Shown: positions 38,765 through 47,707, counted from the first letter of the stretch. The stretch is 64,000 nt of DNA from Arthrobacter sp. EPSL27 (GCF_001512305.1 NZ_LNUT01000003.1:498109-562108), one strand, 5' to 3'. Notes: a model not told the origin generated them from the sequence alone. A program made the numbers and translations.

Positions 38765-39823
38765 TTACCGCCGGGCTCCGGGGAACTTTACCTTCACAGT
38801 TTCCCACGCGGAGCGCACGGCGTCATGCTCGGCAGAATCCGCCCCGAAAAGCTCCTTGGCAGATGCCGCGGTGGCCTTGGCGAAGGCCCCGAACGTGGCA
38901 TTCGGGGCCAGCGACCCTCCGGTCAGGGTCTCGTACCAGATCCGTCCCGGTGCATCCCAGGCGTTGCCGCCAAGGCTGGCGGCCACCAGGTAAAACGCCC
39001 GGTTGGGGATCCCCGAATTGATGTGGACACCGCCATTGTCCGCGCTGGTATGCACATAGGAGTCCATCGAGTCCGGCTGCGGATCCTTGCCCAGCACGTC
39101 GTCGTCGTACGCGGTTCCCGGGGCCTTCATGGAACGCAGGGCCGTCCCCTGGACCTGGTCCGTGAAGAGGCCCTCGCCGATCAGCCAGCTGGCTTTCGCC
39201 GTCGACTGCTGCCGGACATGCTGCTCAACGAGCGCCCCGAAGACATCGGACATCGATTCGTTCAGCGCTCCGGCCTGGTTGCGGTAGACCAGCCCTGCCG
39301 AGTACTGGGTGACGCCGTGGGCCAGCTCGTGGCCGATCACGCTCAAAGACTTGGTAAACCGCTGGAACACTTGGCCGTCGCCGTCGCCGAAGACCATCTG
39401 CCGGCCGTCCCAGAACGCGTTGTCATACAGCCGCCCGTAGTGCACGGTGGCCTCAAGGTGCAGGCCGTTGCCGTCGATCGAATTCCGGCCGAAGGCCTCG
39501 GCGTAGAGGCGGTGGGTGTGCCCCAGCCCGTCGTACGCCTCATCGGCGGCGGGATCGCCGGACGGCGGTTCCCCTTCCTTCCGGACCACGCTGCCGGGCA
39601 GTTGCTCGGCGAACCCGGCGTCGTAGACCGTCCGTTCCGGCGGTGCCGGCCGGGGCTCCCGCAGCCCCGGATGGCTGCCGGGCCCAGGCACGGCGCGGGC
39701 CGCCTGGAAGCTCGGGACGTGGTGCAGGGCCTCCTTCGCCGCACGTGCGGCTGCGGAGAGCTCCGGTTCGCGCTGGGCTGCCAGCCGGCGGAGCATGTAC
39801 GGAGGGATGATGGTGCACTGCAT
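38765..39823 (-). CDS. Protealysin-like M4 (thermolysin family) metallopeptidase
   Basis: A 352-residue zinc peptidase. The active site is GHELAHGVTQYS (His164, Glu165, His168) with the third ligand Glu188 in ALNESMSD, and HINSGIPNRAFY carries the distal catalytic region. It has the short protealysin-type propeptide (begins MQCTIIPPYMLRRLA) and no signal peptide, unlike secreted thermolysins. Protealysins are exported or intracellular proteases reported to cleave actin. The start is ATG 39823 with AAAGGGG upstream. It is cotranscribed with the emfourin-type inhibitor. Confidence 0.9.
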   Translation of the reverse strand: MQCTIIPPYMLRRLAAQREPELSAAARAAKEALHHVPSFQAARAVPGPGSHPGLREPRPAPPERTVYDAGFAEQLPGSVVRKEGEPPSGDPAADEAYDGLGHTHRLYAEAFGRNSIDGNGLHLEATVHYGRLYDNAFWDGRQMVFGDGDGQVFQRFTKSLSVIGHELAHGVTQYSAGLVYRNQAGALNESMSDVFGALVEQHVRQQSTAKASWLIGEGLFTDQVQGTALRSMKAPGTAYDDDVLGKDPQPDSMDSYVHTSADNGGVHINSGIPNRAFYLVAASLGGNAWDAPGRIWYETLTGGSLAPNATFGAFAKATAASAKELFGADSAEHDAVRSAWETVKVKFPGARR

Positions 39824-40035
39824 GTGAGACCCCTTTGCGCTTCGGCGGGACCCCGGCGTGATGCGGCGGCCGGCACCCAGTCCAGTCACCCGGCCGCCGG
39901 AAACCCGCTGTCGATGCAGACAGCCTACGAGCGGGCACCGACAATTGGCAGGGGCCGCGCCTGCTTCCTCCTTATCCCGCCGAGGACCGGGGCTGCGTGC
40001 TGGCCCGGGATTCAAGCACAGACGTAAAATTGGCT

Positions 40036-40488
40036 ATGGAAAAGTTGAGGTATTCGGTAACCGTCAACGCACCCGTGCAGGCCGTGTGGGCCACCATGCT
40101 GGAGCCGGCCTCCTACCGGGAATGGACCAAAGCCTTCGGTGATTCCTCCTACGAGGGGGACTGGAACCAGGGCAGCGACATGCGCTTCGTCGGACCCGAC
40201 GGCGACGGCTCTACGGGGGGACTGATCGCCACGGTCGAGGAGAACAGGCCGCAGGAGCTGATCTCCCTGCGCTACACCGGGCTGATCGTCAACGGCGAGG
40301 TCGACGCCTCCAGCGAGGCGGCGAAGGCTTTTGTGGGCGCCCATGAAAGGTATGCCTTCAGCGGGTCCGGGGAGTCAACGACGGTGGACGTGGAGCTCGA
40401 CAGCGACGAGCAGTTCGTGTCCATGTTCGACGAAGCGTGGCCGCCGGCCCTGGCGAAGCTCAAGGAAATGGCCGAAGCCCGGAGCTGA
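40036..40488 (+). CDS. SRPBCC-domain (START/Bet v1-like) protein
   Basis: A 150-residue helix-grip protein. It begins MEKLRYSVTVNAPVQAVW, a classic SRPBCC opening. WTKAFGDSSYEGDWNQGSD and SGESTTVDVELDSDEQF follow, resembling the AHSA1/'polyketide cyclase' subgroup. Such domains bind hydrophobic ligands; no catalytic residue can be named. It is divergent from the peptidase gene across 212 bases. Function unknown. Confidence 0.78.
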   Translation: MEKLRYSVTVNAPVQAVWATMLEPASYREWTKAFGDSSYEGDWNQGSDMRFVGPDGDGSTGGLIATVEENRPQELISLRYTGLIVNGEVDASSEAAKAFVGAHERYAFSGSGESTTVDVELDSDEQFVSMFDEAWPPALAKLKEMAEARS

Positions 40489-40517
40489 GCGGCGGGGTCC
40501 GCCAGCCCGGACGCCCG

Positions 40518-41309
40518 TCACGGCCCCGGATCCAGGATGAATTGCTGCACCATGGTCCACAGGTTTGTGGTGGTCCAGTAGATCAGAACGCCGATGGGGA
40601 AGAGGATGCCGCCCGCGCCGAAGACGGCCGGCAGCGCGTAGAGCAGCACCCGCTGCTGCCGTGCTGCGGGCCCAGTCCCCGCGGCCATGTTCCTGGCCAT
40701 GATGTGACGCTGGGTGACGAACTGCGCCGCCGTCATGGCCAGGATCATCACCATGGACAGGATCCACACGGCCCCCACGTTGCCGCCCGGGGGCGTGCCG
40801 TGGAGCATGGACGCCGCCAGCGGGGCGCCAAAGATGCTCGACTCCCCGAACTGCACCAGCTGCTCCGCGCTCATCGCCCCGATGCCCTTGCCCTGGGCAG
40901 CCGCTGCCGGGGCGCCGGACAGCACGGTGAAGAGGGCGAGGAAGAACGGGACCTGGACCAGCAGGGGGAGGCACGCCGAGAGGGGGTTGGTGCCGTGTTC
41001 CTTGTACAAAGCCATCTGTTCCTGCGCCATGGCCTGCCGGGACTGGGCGTCGGTCCTGCCGTCGTACTTTTCCTGCAGCTTCTTCAGGTCCGGCTGCAGC
41101 CGGCGCATGCGGCGCTGGGCCTTGCCCTGCGCCAGGGCGGCGGGAATCAGGGCGGCACGGATGGCCAGCACCAGGCCGATGACCGACAGGGTCCAGGTCC
41201 AGCCGCTGGCCGGCGGCATGCCGGCGGTGCCCAGGACGTCGTGGAACCCCACCAGGACGGCCGAAACCAGCCACTGGAACGGAAACAGCAGCGCTGCACC
41301 GACGACCAT
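40518..41309 (-). CDS. YidC/Oxa1-family membrane insertase, secondary copy
   Basis: A 263-residue insertase core. Five hydrophobic segments include LVLAIRAALIPAALAQ, with the conserved Arg of the hydrophilic groove, followed by the cytoplasmic hairpin KAQRRMRRLQPDLKKLQEKYDG. PLSACLPLLVQVPFFLALF then makes a further membrane segment. It inserts membrane proteins with or without SecYEG. The main actinobacterial yidC lies near the origin with rnpA; this isolated, shorter gene is probably a paralog. The start is ATG 41309 with GGGGGA upstream. Confidence 0.88.
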   Translation of the reverse strand: MVVGAALLFPFQWLVSAVLVGFHDVLGTAGMPPASGWTWTLSVIGLVLAIRAALIPAALAQGKAQRRMRRLQPDLKKLQEKYDGRTDAQSRQAMAQEQMALYKEHGTNPLSACLPLLVQVPFFLALFTVLSGAPAAAAQGKGIGAMSAEQLVQFGESSIFGAPLAASMLHGTPPGGNVGAVWILSMVMILAMTAAQFVTQRHIMARNMAAGTGPAARQQRVLLYALPAVFGAGGILFPIGVLIYWTTTNLWTMVQQFILDPGP

Positions 41310-41358
41310 CCGATGTCCCCCGTTTCGCCGCCTGTGCACTCACCGCAAGCAAACACGA

Positions 41359-41395
41359 AAGAACCCCTGGGATCCAGTGGATCCTAGGGGTTCTT
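41359..41395 (-). terminator. Terminator after tRNA-Arg
   Basis: On the minus strand AAGAACCCCT and AGGGGTTCTT (41395-41386 and 41368-41359) pair, with an inner GGATCCA/TGGATCC stem. It begins five bases past the tRNA 3' end, and its A-rich and T-rich ends make it effective. Confidence 0.8.
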
Positions 41396-41400
41396 GGATG

Positions 41401-41473
41401 TGCCCTCGATTGGAATCGAACCAACGACCTTCTGCTCCGGAGGCAGACGCTCTATCCCCTGAGCTACGAGGGC
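41401..41473 (-). tRNA. tRNA-Arg (anticodon CCG)
   Basis: A 73-base cloverleaf on the minus strand. Acceptor stem GCCCTCG/CGAGGGC with discriminator A; D arm GCTC-AGGGGATA-GAGC; anticodon arm TCTGC-CTCCGGA-GCAGA with CCG; T arm with GGTTCGATTCC. The 3' CCA is not encoded. It reads CGG arginine codons, which are frequent in this GC-rich genome. Confidence 0.96.
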
Positions 41474-41570
41474 AGTCAGGGTTCCTGCCGTGACCGGCGG
41501 GACGTCCTAGAGCTTAGCAGGAAGGTGGGCCCCAAGGGAAAATCGGCACGCCCGGGTCCTGGGAACACAC

Positions 41571-43106
41571 TCAATAGCCGGCAAAGGAGTCCACGTGGAT
41601 CCTCCGCGCACCGGCTTTCCGGGCAGCAGCACGGAGCGAGCGGACGCTCGACGGCGAACCCGACACGTACACGTCCCGGCCAGCGATGTCCGGCACCAGG
41701 TCCTTCAGCGCGGCCCCGTCAATCCGGCCCGGGCCCGCGTCCTGCATAAACGCCGGCGGTACGGACCCGTCGGAGAGCCTCGCGATGACCCGCACTCCTG
41801 CGCGTTCTAGTTCCGCGGCGTAGGCGAGCTCGCCGGCAGTCCGGGCCAGGTACAGCAGCACCACGTCCCTGCTCCCGGCGGTGTCCCCGGTCAGCTGCGA
41901 CAGATACGGGGTAATGCCGATGCCGGCGGCCACCAGCAGCACCGGCCGCGCCGGGTCCCGCGGCAGGACGAAGTCGCCGCCCACCATGGTGGCGGTCAGT
42001 TCGTCGCCGGGAGCCAGGGCCAGGAGGGACTGCTTGGCCGTCGACAGCGGACTGGCCGTTCCGACGCCGATGCTCAGCTCTTCCGCTTCCGGGGGACTGG
42101 TCAGGCTGAACACCCGGCGCCTGCCTTTGCGGTCGGCGCCCGTGTGCGGCAGGTTCAGCTCGATGTATTGCCCCGGCGTGAAGCGGACCGTGTGCTCGGG
42201 CTGGAAGGTGAATTCCGTCGTCGTCGGGGTCAAGGGCCGGGCGCCGCGGAACCGGAGCAGCACCCGGCTGCGCTGCCCGGCGATGAACGCCAGGGCATTG
42301 CCCACCAGCAGGGCCAGCTCGGGGGAGTTGGCCACGACGCCCAGGTTGTAGGGCACAGCGAAGAGCACCCCGACGACGGCGGCCAGCGCCAGCTGCTGCC
42401 ACCGGCGCGGGGGCAGGGTGAGGGGTTCGGTGAGCATAAAGCCGACGAAGAACAGCACGGGGCGCTGCGCGAGGGGCTGCCATAGGGCCTGCGCTAGGGA
42501 CATGCCGGAGCCCAGCAGCTCCACGGCCACGATGGACACGGCCACCACCGTAAAGACGGCGGCCATCAACAGTTTCCGGACCCGGTACAGGACCAGCAGG
42601 ACCCCCGGCAGCACCAGCCACAGCATCGCGGGCGTGGCCGCCCACCACGTGGCGATGTTGAGTCCGGTCAGCCCGGTGATGAAGGCTCCCGCCGCCGCCG
42701 GGTTGAAGATGTGGCGGCCGCGCCAGGCCAGGGCGTACTTGGACACTGACGCCAGCACGCACGCGAGGGCGACGCCGGCCAGGTCCAGGTACTGCAGCCC
42801 TGCAGTGAACTGGGTGGGCCAGAAGAGGAAGTACAGCAGCAGCCCCGTGATCAGGGACGACTCGGAGTGCGGGCGCACGTGGAACAGGGCCGCCACGGCC
42901 CGGTTGGAGCCGTACGTCAGGCCGAGGCAGAGCGCCAGGTGCGCGATCATCTCCGGAAGCCCGAACGTGAGCCATCCCAGCACGTCGAGCAGCAGGCTGT
43001 ACCCGGCCAGGACGGCGAGGACCCAGAGCACCAGCCGGTACATCGTGAACCGGCCCAGCACCGTGTCCAGGCGGGAGCCCAGGGGAGTGGACATCGTGGC
43101 GGTCAT
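41571..43106 (-). CDS. RnfD/NqrB-like membrane domain fused to a ferredoxin-NAD(P)H reductase domain
   Basis: A 511-residue fusion. The N-terminal half (about 20-275) has some nine or ten membrane helices and the RnfD/NqrB-like stretch HIFNPAAAGAFITGLTG. The C-terminal half is a cytosolic FAD/NAD(P)H module with RRVFSLTSPP for flavin, the nucleotide motif AAGIGITPYLSQL, and a terminal DVYVSGSPSSVRSLR. It probably takes electrons from NAD(P)H and passes them across the membrane to a flavinylated partner. It is coupled to apbE (ATGA overlap) and followed by tRNA-Arg. Confidence 0.85.
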   Translation of the reverse strand: MTATMSTPLGSRLDTVLGRFTMYRLVLWVLAVLAGYSLLLDVLGWLTFGLPEMIAHLALCLGLTYGSNRAVAALFHVRPHSESSLITGLLLYFLFWPTQFTAGLQYLDLAGVALACVLASVSKYALAWRGRHIFNPAAAGAFITGLTGLNIATWWAATPAMLWLVLPGVLLVLYRVRKLLMAAVFTVVAVSIVAVELLGSGMSLAQALWQPLAQRPVLFFVGFMLTEPLTLPPRRWQQLALAAVVGVLFAVPYNLGVVANSPELALLVGNALAFIAGQRSRVLLRFRGARPLTPTTTEFTFQPEHTVRFTPGQYIELNLPHTGADRKGRRRVFSLTSPPEAEELSIGVGTASPLSTAKQSLLALAPGDELTATMVGGDFVLPRDPARPVLLVAAGIGITPYLSQLTGDTAGSRDVVLLYLARTAGELAYAAELERAGVRVIARLSDGSVPPAFMQDAGPGRIDGAALKDLVPDIAGRDVYVSGSPSSVRSLRAAARKAGARRIHVDSFAGY

Positions 43107-43975
43107 GGGAACAGCACCCCTTCGAAATCGGCCGAAAACTCGGCATGGCCGTCCGAGTAGACAGTCAGCCAGGAACAGTCGAACTCCGCCGCCAGCCGGG
43201 AGCCGTCGACGAAGAACAGTGCCGTGGCCAGTGCGTCGGCCACCATGGCGGTCCCCGCCAGCGCCCAGCTGGCGACGACGGTGCGCACCGGTGCGCCCGT
43301 GGTGCCGTCCAGCACGTGGTGCAGCCCGTCGCCCCAGGCACGGCGGTTGGCGGCGGAAGCGCAGAGGGCGGCGGCCCCGAGAGTGACGATCCCGATGGCG
43401 CGGGACGGGTCATAAGGATGTTCCAGCCCGACGTCCACCGGAGCCGGACCGGTGTTGAGCAGGTCGCCGCTCGCATCGATGAAATGTTCGCCTGCGCCGC
43501 CGTCACGCAGCACCCCGGACAACAGGTCCGCCAGCTGCCCCTTCCCGGCTGCTCCGACGTCGAGCACCACCGGCGCCCGGGTGGCCAGCACGCTGCCCTG
43601 CCAGTCGAGCACGTCGTCCCACAGTGGCGCCGGCTGCGGCGGCCCGGACGGGCTGAGGGAGTAAGCGGCGTCGTAGCCGAGGTGTTCCAGGCTGCCGCCG
43701 ATCAGCGGGGTCATGGCCCCGCCGCTGAGCCGGTACAGGGTCTTGTAGAGCCGGCCCAGGGCGTCCGCCTCGGGGGGCAGTTCATAGCGTCCCGGATGCC
43801 GGGCGGCGGCCGCGATGACGGAGTCCGGCCGGAACCGGGACCACACGGCGTCGTAGTCCGCCACCGTGTCCAGCAGCCGGCGTTGGAGCGTGCCGGAGAG
43901 CGGGGACGGCGTGGAGATTTCCCAGCGCGTACCGATCCCGTCGAAACTGAAGTCCGCCCAGCCCGGATGCGGCAC
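43103..43975 (-). CDS. apbE: FAD:protein FMN transferase
   Basis: A 290-residue ApbE-family enzyme that attaches FMN covalently to Thr or Ser of target proteins. It shows FDGIGTRWEIST at the start, DVGAAGKGQLADLL for FAD and Mg2+, and SWALAGTAMVADALATALFF for the second metal site. No signal peptide or lipobox is present, unlike most ApbE proteins, which are exported, so it may act in the cytoplasm. The start is GTG 43975 with a weak ribosome site. It lies between the FMN-binding lipoprotein gene (6 bases upstream) and the membrane reductase gene (4-base overlap). Those two are its likely partners. Confidence 0.88.
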   Translation of the reverse strand: MPHPGWADFSFDGIGTRWEISTPSPLSGTLQRRLLDTVADYDAVWSRFRPDSVIAAAARHPGRYELPPEADALGRLYKTLYRLSGGAMTPLIGGSLEHLGYDAAYSLSPSGPPQPAPLWDDVLDWQGSVLATRAPVVLDVGAAGKGQLADLLSGVLRDGGAGEHFIDASGDLLNTGPAPVDVGLEHPYDPSRAIGIVTLGAAALCASAANRRAWGDGLHHVLDGTTGAPVRTVVASWALAGTAMVADALATALFFVDGSRLAAEFDCSWLTVYSDGHAEFSADFEGVLFP

Positions 43976-43981
43976 TGTGGC

Positions 43982-44419
43982 TTAGGCCTGCGCCTCGGAC
44001 TTGATCTTCTGCACAGCCTGGTTGAAGCCGCCGCTTGTCAGCGAGGACCCCGCCACCTTGGAGACCTTAATCTCGTCGAGGCTCTTGCCGGCGATCTGGG
44101 ACTTGATGCCGCCGGCGAACTCGCCCTGGAACTTGCGGGTGTTGGGGTTCGACGGATGCTGGGTGATCTGGACGTCGGACACGGTGCCGTTGGCGAGGGT
44201 GAGGGTCACGCCCACGGTCTCGTTGCCGTTGGGGGAGACGTAGTTGCCGTCCGCGCTGTAGGTCCCGTCCTTGTAAGACCCGCCGCCCGCGGCGGCCGGG
44301 GGCGGGGCACTGGCGTCCGGGGAGCCGGAAGCCTGGCCCGGCGCGCACCCGGCCGCTGAACCGGCCAGGGACAGCCCGGCGATGCCGACGACGACGCTTT
44401 TACGGAGGGAGATGTTCAA
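43982..44419 (-). CDS. FMN-binding domain lipoprotein
   Basis: A 145-residue exported protein. The signal peptide ends in SAAGC with the lipidated Cys25, and a disordered Ser/Pro/Gly-rich spacer follows. The FMN_bind domain covers about 50-140 (GTYSADGNYVSPNG, VSDVQITQHPSN). The usual flavinylation motif (S/D)GATxTS appears as AGSSLTS near residue 125, with Ser at the acceptor position. This protein is the presumed outward electron carrier of the three-gene module. The start is TTG 44419; the Shine-Dalgarno is weak. Confidence 0.82.
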   Translation of the reverse strand: MNISLRKSVVVGIAGLSLAGSAAGCAPGQASGSPDASAPPPAAAGGGSYKDGTYSADGNYVSPNGNETVGVTLTLANGTVSDVQITQHPSNPNTRKFQGEFAGGIKSQIAGKSLDEIKVSKVAGSSLTSGGFNQAVQKIKSEAQA

Positions 44420-44588
44420 CAGCGGCTCGTTTCTCTAGCGGATACTTCGGGATACGACGTACGGATCAGCGTAGTGGTTCAACCTGTGATCCGGCTTTGG
44501 AAGCCGGACGTTCTCCCGGCGCCGCCGTGCCGCGGTCATGACCGGCACCAAATTCCGCCACACACCGGGCCACCGGTAGGCTGGAAGG

Positions 44589-46253
44589 GTGACCCCTGAA
44601 GAACTTTCCCTCGCCATATCCGCCTGCCTGAAGGACGCCGTCGCCGCCGGTGAAATCGGGCTCTCCGCATCCGACGTCCCGGATGAGGTGCGCGTCGAGC
44701 GGCCGAAGAACCGGGACCACGGCGACTGGGCCACCAACATCGCCCTGCAGCTGGCCAAGAAGGCTGGCACCAACCCGCGCGAGTTCGCATCCGTCCTGAG
44801 CGCGCGGCTGAAGTCCATCGAGGGTGTCTCCGCCGTCGACATCGCCGGACCGGGCTTCCTCAACATCACGGTCGACGCTGCCGCCGCCGGGGCCCTGGCC
44901 AAAGCAATCGTCGAGGCCGGGCCGGACTACGGCACCAACACGGCGCTCGCAGGCCACACCGTCAACATGGAATTCGTCTCCGCCAACCCCACCGGCCCGC
45001 TGCACATCGGCCACACCCGCTGGGCCGCCCTGGGCGATGCGATCGCGCGCGTCCTCCGTGCGTCCGGCGCGGACGTCACGGCCGAGTACTACATCAACGA
45101 CGCCGGCTCGCAGATGAACGTCTTTGCGCACTCCGTGCTGTCGCGGCTGCACGGCCGCGGCGTCCCGGAGGGCGGCTACCCCGGCGAGTACATCGCCGAC
45201 CTGGGCCATGAGGTGCTCACCCAGCACCCGGACATCCGCGAGCTGACCGACGTCGCCGCGCTGCCGGTGATCCGCGGCGCGGCGTACAAGGCGCAGCTGC
45301 ACGACATCAAGCGCACCCTGGCGGACTTCGACGTCGAATTCGACGTCTACTTCTCCGAGCAGGAGCTCCACGACGCCGGCGCCATCGAGGACGCCGTGGC
45401 GCGGCTCCGGGAGCAGGGGCACGTGTACGACGACGGCGGCGCGGTCTGGCTGCGCACCACGGACTTCGGCGACGACAAAGACCGCGTGATGATCCGGGCG
45501 AACGGCGAGCCGACCTATTTCGCCGCCGACGCCGCCTACTACCTGTCCAAAAAGGACCGCGGCTTCACCGAGAAGATCTACCTGCTGGGCGCTGACCACC
45601 ACGGCTACATCAACCGGCTCAAAGCCATTGCCGCTGCCGCCGGCGACGATCCCGACGTGAACATCGAGGTCCTGATCGGCCAGCTGGTCTCCGTGAACGG
45701 CGCCAAGCTGTCCAAGCGGGCGGGCAACATCATCGAACTCAAGGACCTCATCTCGTGGCTGGGCAAGGACGCGGTGCGGTACTCGCTGGCGCGCTTCCCG
45801 GCCGATTCCCCGCTGACCCTGGACCCGGAGCTGCTGAAGAAGCACAGCAACGAGAACCCGGTGTTCTACGTCCAGTACGCGCACGCCCGGTCCCGCGGTG
45901 CGGCACGCAACGCCGTGGCCGCCGGCGTCGAGCGCAGCGTGGACGGCAAGGACAGCTTCGAGGCATCCCTGCTGGACCACGCGACCGAGAACGAGCTGCT
46001 CTCGCACCTGGGCAGCTACCCCTCGATTGTGGCCAAGGCCGCCGAACTGCGCGAGCCGCACCGCGTGGCCCGCCACCTGGAGGTCATCGCCGGGGCGTAC
46101 CACCGCTGGTACGACGCCTGCCGCATCGCCCCCCTGGGCGAGGAAGCCATCACCGATCTCAACCGCACCCGGCTGTGGCTCAACGACGCCACCAGCCAGG
46201 TGCTGGCCAACGGACTGGACCTGCTGGGCGTTTCGGCGCCGGAACGGATGTAA
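44589..46253 (+). CDS. argS: Arginyl-tRNA synthetase
   Basis: A 554-residue class I synthetase. An N-terminal Add1 domain (about 1-90) is followed by the catalytic domain with NPTGPLHIGH (HIGH at 139-142) and KLSK (373-376, the KMSKS equivalent). The C-terminal anticodon-binding domain begins FYVQYAHARS. It charges tRNA-Arg. It heads the conserved argS-lysA-hom-thrC-thrB run; lysA starts 5 bases after its stop. GTG start at 44589. Confidence 0.96.
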   Translation: MTPEELSLAISACLKDAVAAGEIGLSASDVPDEVRVERPKNRDHGDWATNIALQLAKKAGTNPREFASVLSARLKSIEGVSAVDIAGPGFLNITVDAAAAGALAKAIVEAGPDYGTNTALAGHTVNMEFVSANPTGPLHIGHTRWAALGDAIARVLRASGADVTAEYYINDAGSQMNVFAHSVLSRLHGRGVPEGGYPGEYIADLGHEVLTQHPDIRELTDVAALPVIRGAAYKAQLHDIKRTLADFDVEFDVYFSEQELHDAGAIEDAVARLREQGHVYDDGGAVWLRTTDFGDDKDRVMIRANGEPTYFAADAAYYLSKKDRGFTEKIYLLGADHHGYINRLKAIAAAAGDDPDVNIEVLIGQLVSVNGAKLSKRAGNIIELKDLISWLGKDAVRYSLARFPADSPLTLDPELLKKHSNENPVFYVQYAHARSRGAARNAVAAGVERSVDGKDSFEASLLDHATENELLSHLGSYPSIVAKAAELREPHRVARHLEVIAGAYHRWYDACRIAPLGEEAITDLNRTRLWLNDATSQVLANGLDLLGVSAPERM

Positions 46254-46258
46254 CCGCC

Positions 46259-47707
46259 ATGACCACGAACGCCGCAGGCTCCCCGCTCGCCCCCGAATGG
46301 CTGCAGGTCCCCGCAGACCTCAACGCCCTGCACACGCCCATGTGGGCCGGCGACGTCGCCAGGAACGACGCCGGCGAACTCGCCATCGACGGCATCCCCG
46401 TCAGCGAACTCCAGCGCCAGTTCGGCACGCCGCTGTTCGTCATGAGCGAGAACGATTTCCGCGCCCGCGCCCGCGCGTTCTCGGACGCCTTCAACGACGC
46501 CTTCGCCGACATCTGCGGCGGAGTGGACGTCTACTACGCCGGCAAGTCGTTCCTGTGCACCTCGGTGGTCCGCTGGGTGGAGGAGGAAGGCCTCCGGCTG
46601 GACACGGCCTCCGGCGGGGAACTCGCCGTCGCCGCCCGCGCCGGGATCCCCGGCGCCGATGTTGCGCTGCACGGCAACAACAAGTCCGACGGCGAAATCC
46701 ACCGGGCGCTGGACCTGCAGCTGGGCCGGATCGTGGTGGACAGCCTCGCCGAACTTGAGCGCGTCGCCAAAATTGCGGAGGCGCGCGGCGAAACCGCCAG
46801 GGTGATGCTGCGCCTGACCCCCGGCGTCCACGCCCACACGCACGAGTTCATCGCCACGGCACACGAGGACCAGAAGTTCGGCCTCTCCATGGCGGGGGAT
46901 TCCACCGACCAGGCCGGCCTGTCAGCGGCCGAGGAAGCCGTGGCCGCGGCATCCGGGTACCCCGGCATCGAGCTGCTGGGACTGCACTGCCACATCGGCT
47001 CGCAGATTTTCGAACCCGACGGGTTCGCCCTGGCCGCGGAGAAGCTGCTGGACTTCCTCGCCGCGATGCAGGCCAAGTACTCAATTGTGCTTCCCGAACT
47101 GGACCTCGGCGGCGGCTACGGCATCGCCTACACGCCGGTGGACACCCCGCGCCCGCCCGCCGAAATCGCCCAGGCGATGGCCGCCGTCGTCCGTACCAAA
47201 TGCGCGGAACTGGGCATTACCGCGCCCCGAATTTCGATCGAGCCGGGCCGCGCGATTGTCGGCAGCACCACGTTCACGCTCTACGAAGTGGGCACGCTGA
47301 AGACCGTCCGGGTGGACGCGCCGGGGGACGGGAACGTTACGTACCCGCGCCGGTATGTGTCGGTGGACGGCGGCATGAGCGACAACGCCCGTCCGGTGCT
47401 GTACGACGCGGATTACTCGGCAATTCTGGCCTCACGGACCTCGGACGCGGCACCGCAGCTGTCCCGAGTGGTGGGCAAACATTGCGAGAGCGGCGACATA
47501 GTTGTTAGAGATGTATATCTGCCCGAGGACGTGGCAGCCGGTGATCTGCTCGCTGTACCGGGTACCGGCGCCTACTGCTGGGCCCTGTCAAGCAACTACA
47601 ACTATCTGGCCCGGCCGGGCGTTGTCGCTGTGCGCGACGGATCTGCCCGGCTCATTGTCCGCGGGGAAACCGAAGAAGATCTGCTCAACCGCGACATGGG
47701 AGTCTGA
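46259..47707 (+). CDS. lysA: Diaminopimelate decarboxylase
   Basis: Decarboxylates meso-diaminopimelate to lysine, the last step of lysine synthesis. The 482-residue fold-type III PLP enzyme has Lys96 in VYYAGKSF, HCHIGSQIFEP, the glycine loop LDLGGGYGIAY, EPGRAIVGS, and GTGAYCWALSSNYN at the dimer active site. ATG 46259 fits the family N terminus; a longer in-frame reading to 45755 lies inside argS. The stop directly abuts hom. Confidence 0.95.
   Translation: MTTNAAGSPLAPEWLQVPADLNALHTPMWAGDVARNDAGELAIDGIPVSELQRQFGTPLFVMSENDFRARARAFSDAFNDAFADICGGVDVYYAGKSFLCTSVVRWVEEEGLRLDTASGGELAVAARAGIPGADVALHGNNKSDGEIHRALDLQLGRIVVDSLAELERVAKIAEARGETARVMLRLTPGVHAHTHEFIATAHEDQKFGLSMAGDSTDQAGLSAAEEAVAAASGYPGIELLGLHCHIGSQIFEPDGFALAAEKLLDFLAAMQAKYSIVLPELDLGGGYGIAYTPVDTPRPPAEIAQAMAAVVRTKCAELGITAPRISIEPGRAIVGSTTFTLYEVGTLKTVRVDAPGDGNVTYPRRYVSVDGGMSDNARPVLYDADYSAILASRTSDAAPQLSRVVGKHCESGDIVVRDVYLPEDVAAGDLLAVPGTGAYCWALSSNYNYLARPGVVAVRDGSARLIVRGETEEDLLNRDMGV

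Noticed and set aside
41401..44419. tRNA-Arg as an integration site for a genomic island
   Set aside because: No integrase or duplicated tRNA end is seen, and the neighbouring genes have ordinary composition.
45755..46258. N-terminal extension of LysA
   Set aside because: It overlaps the end of argS in another frame; the family N terminus begins at 46259.
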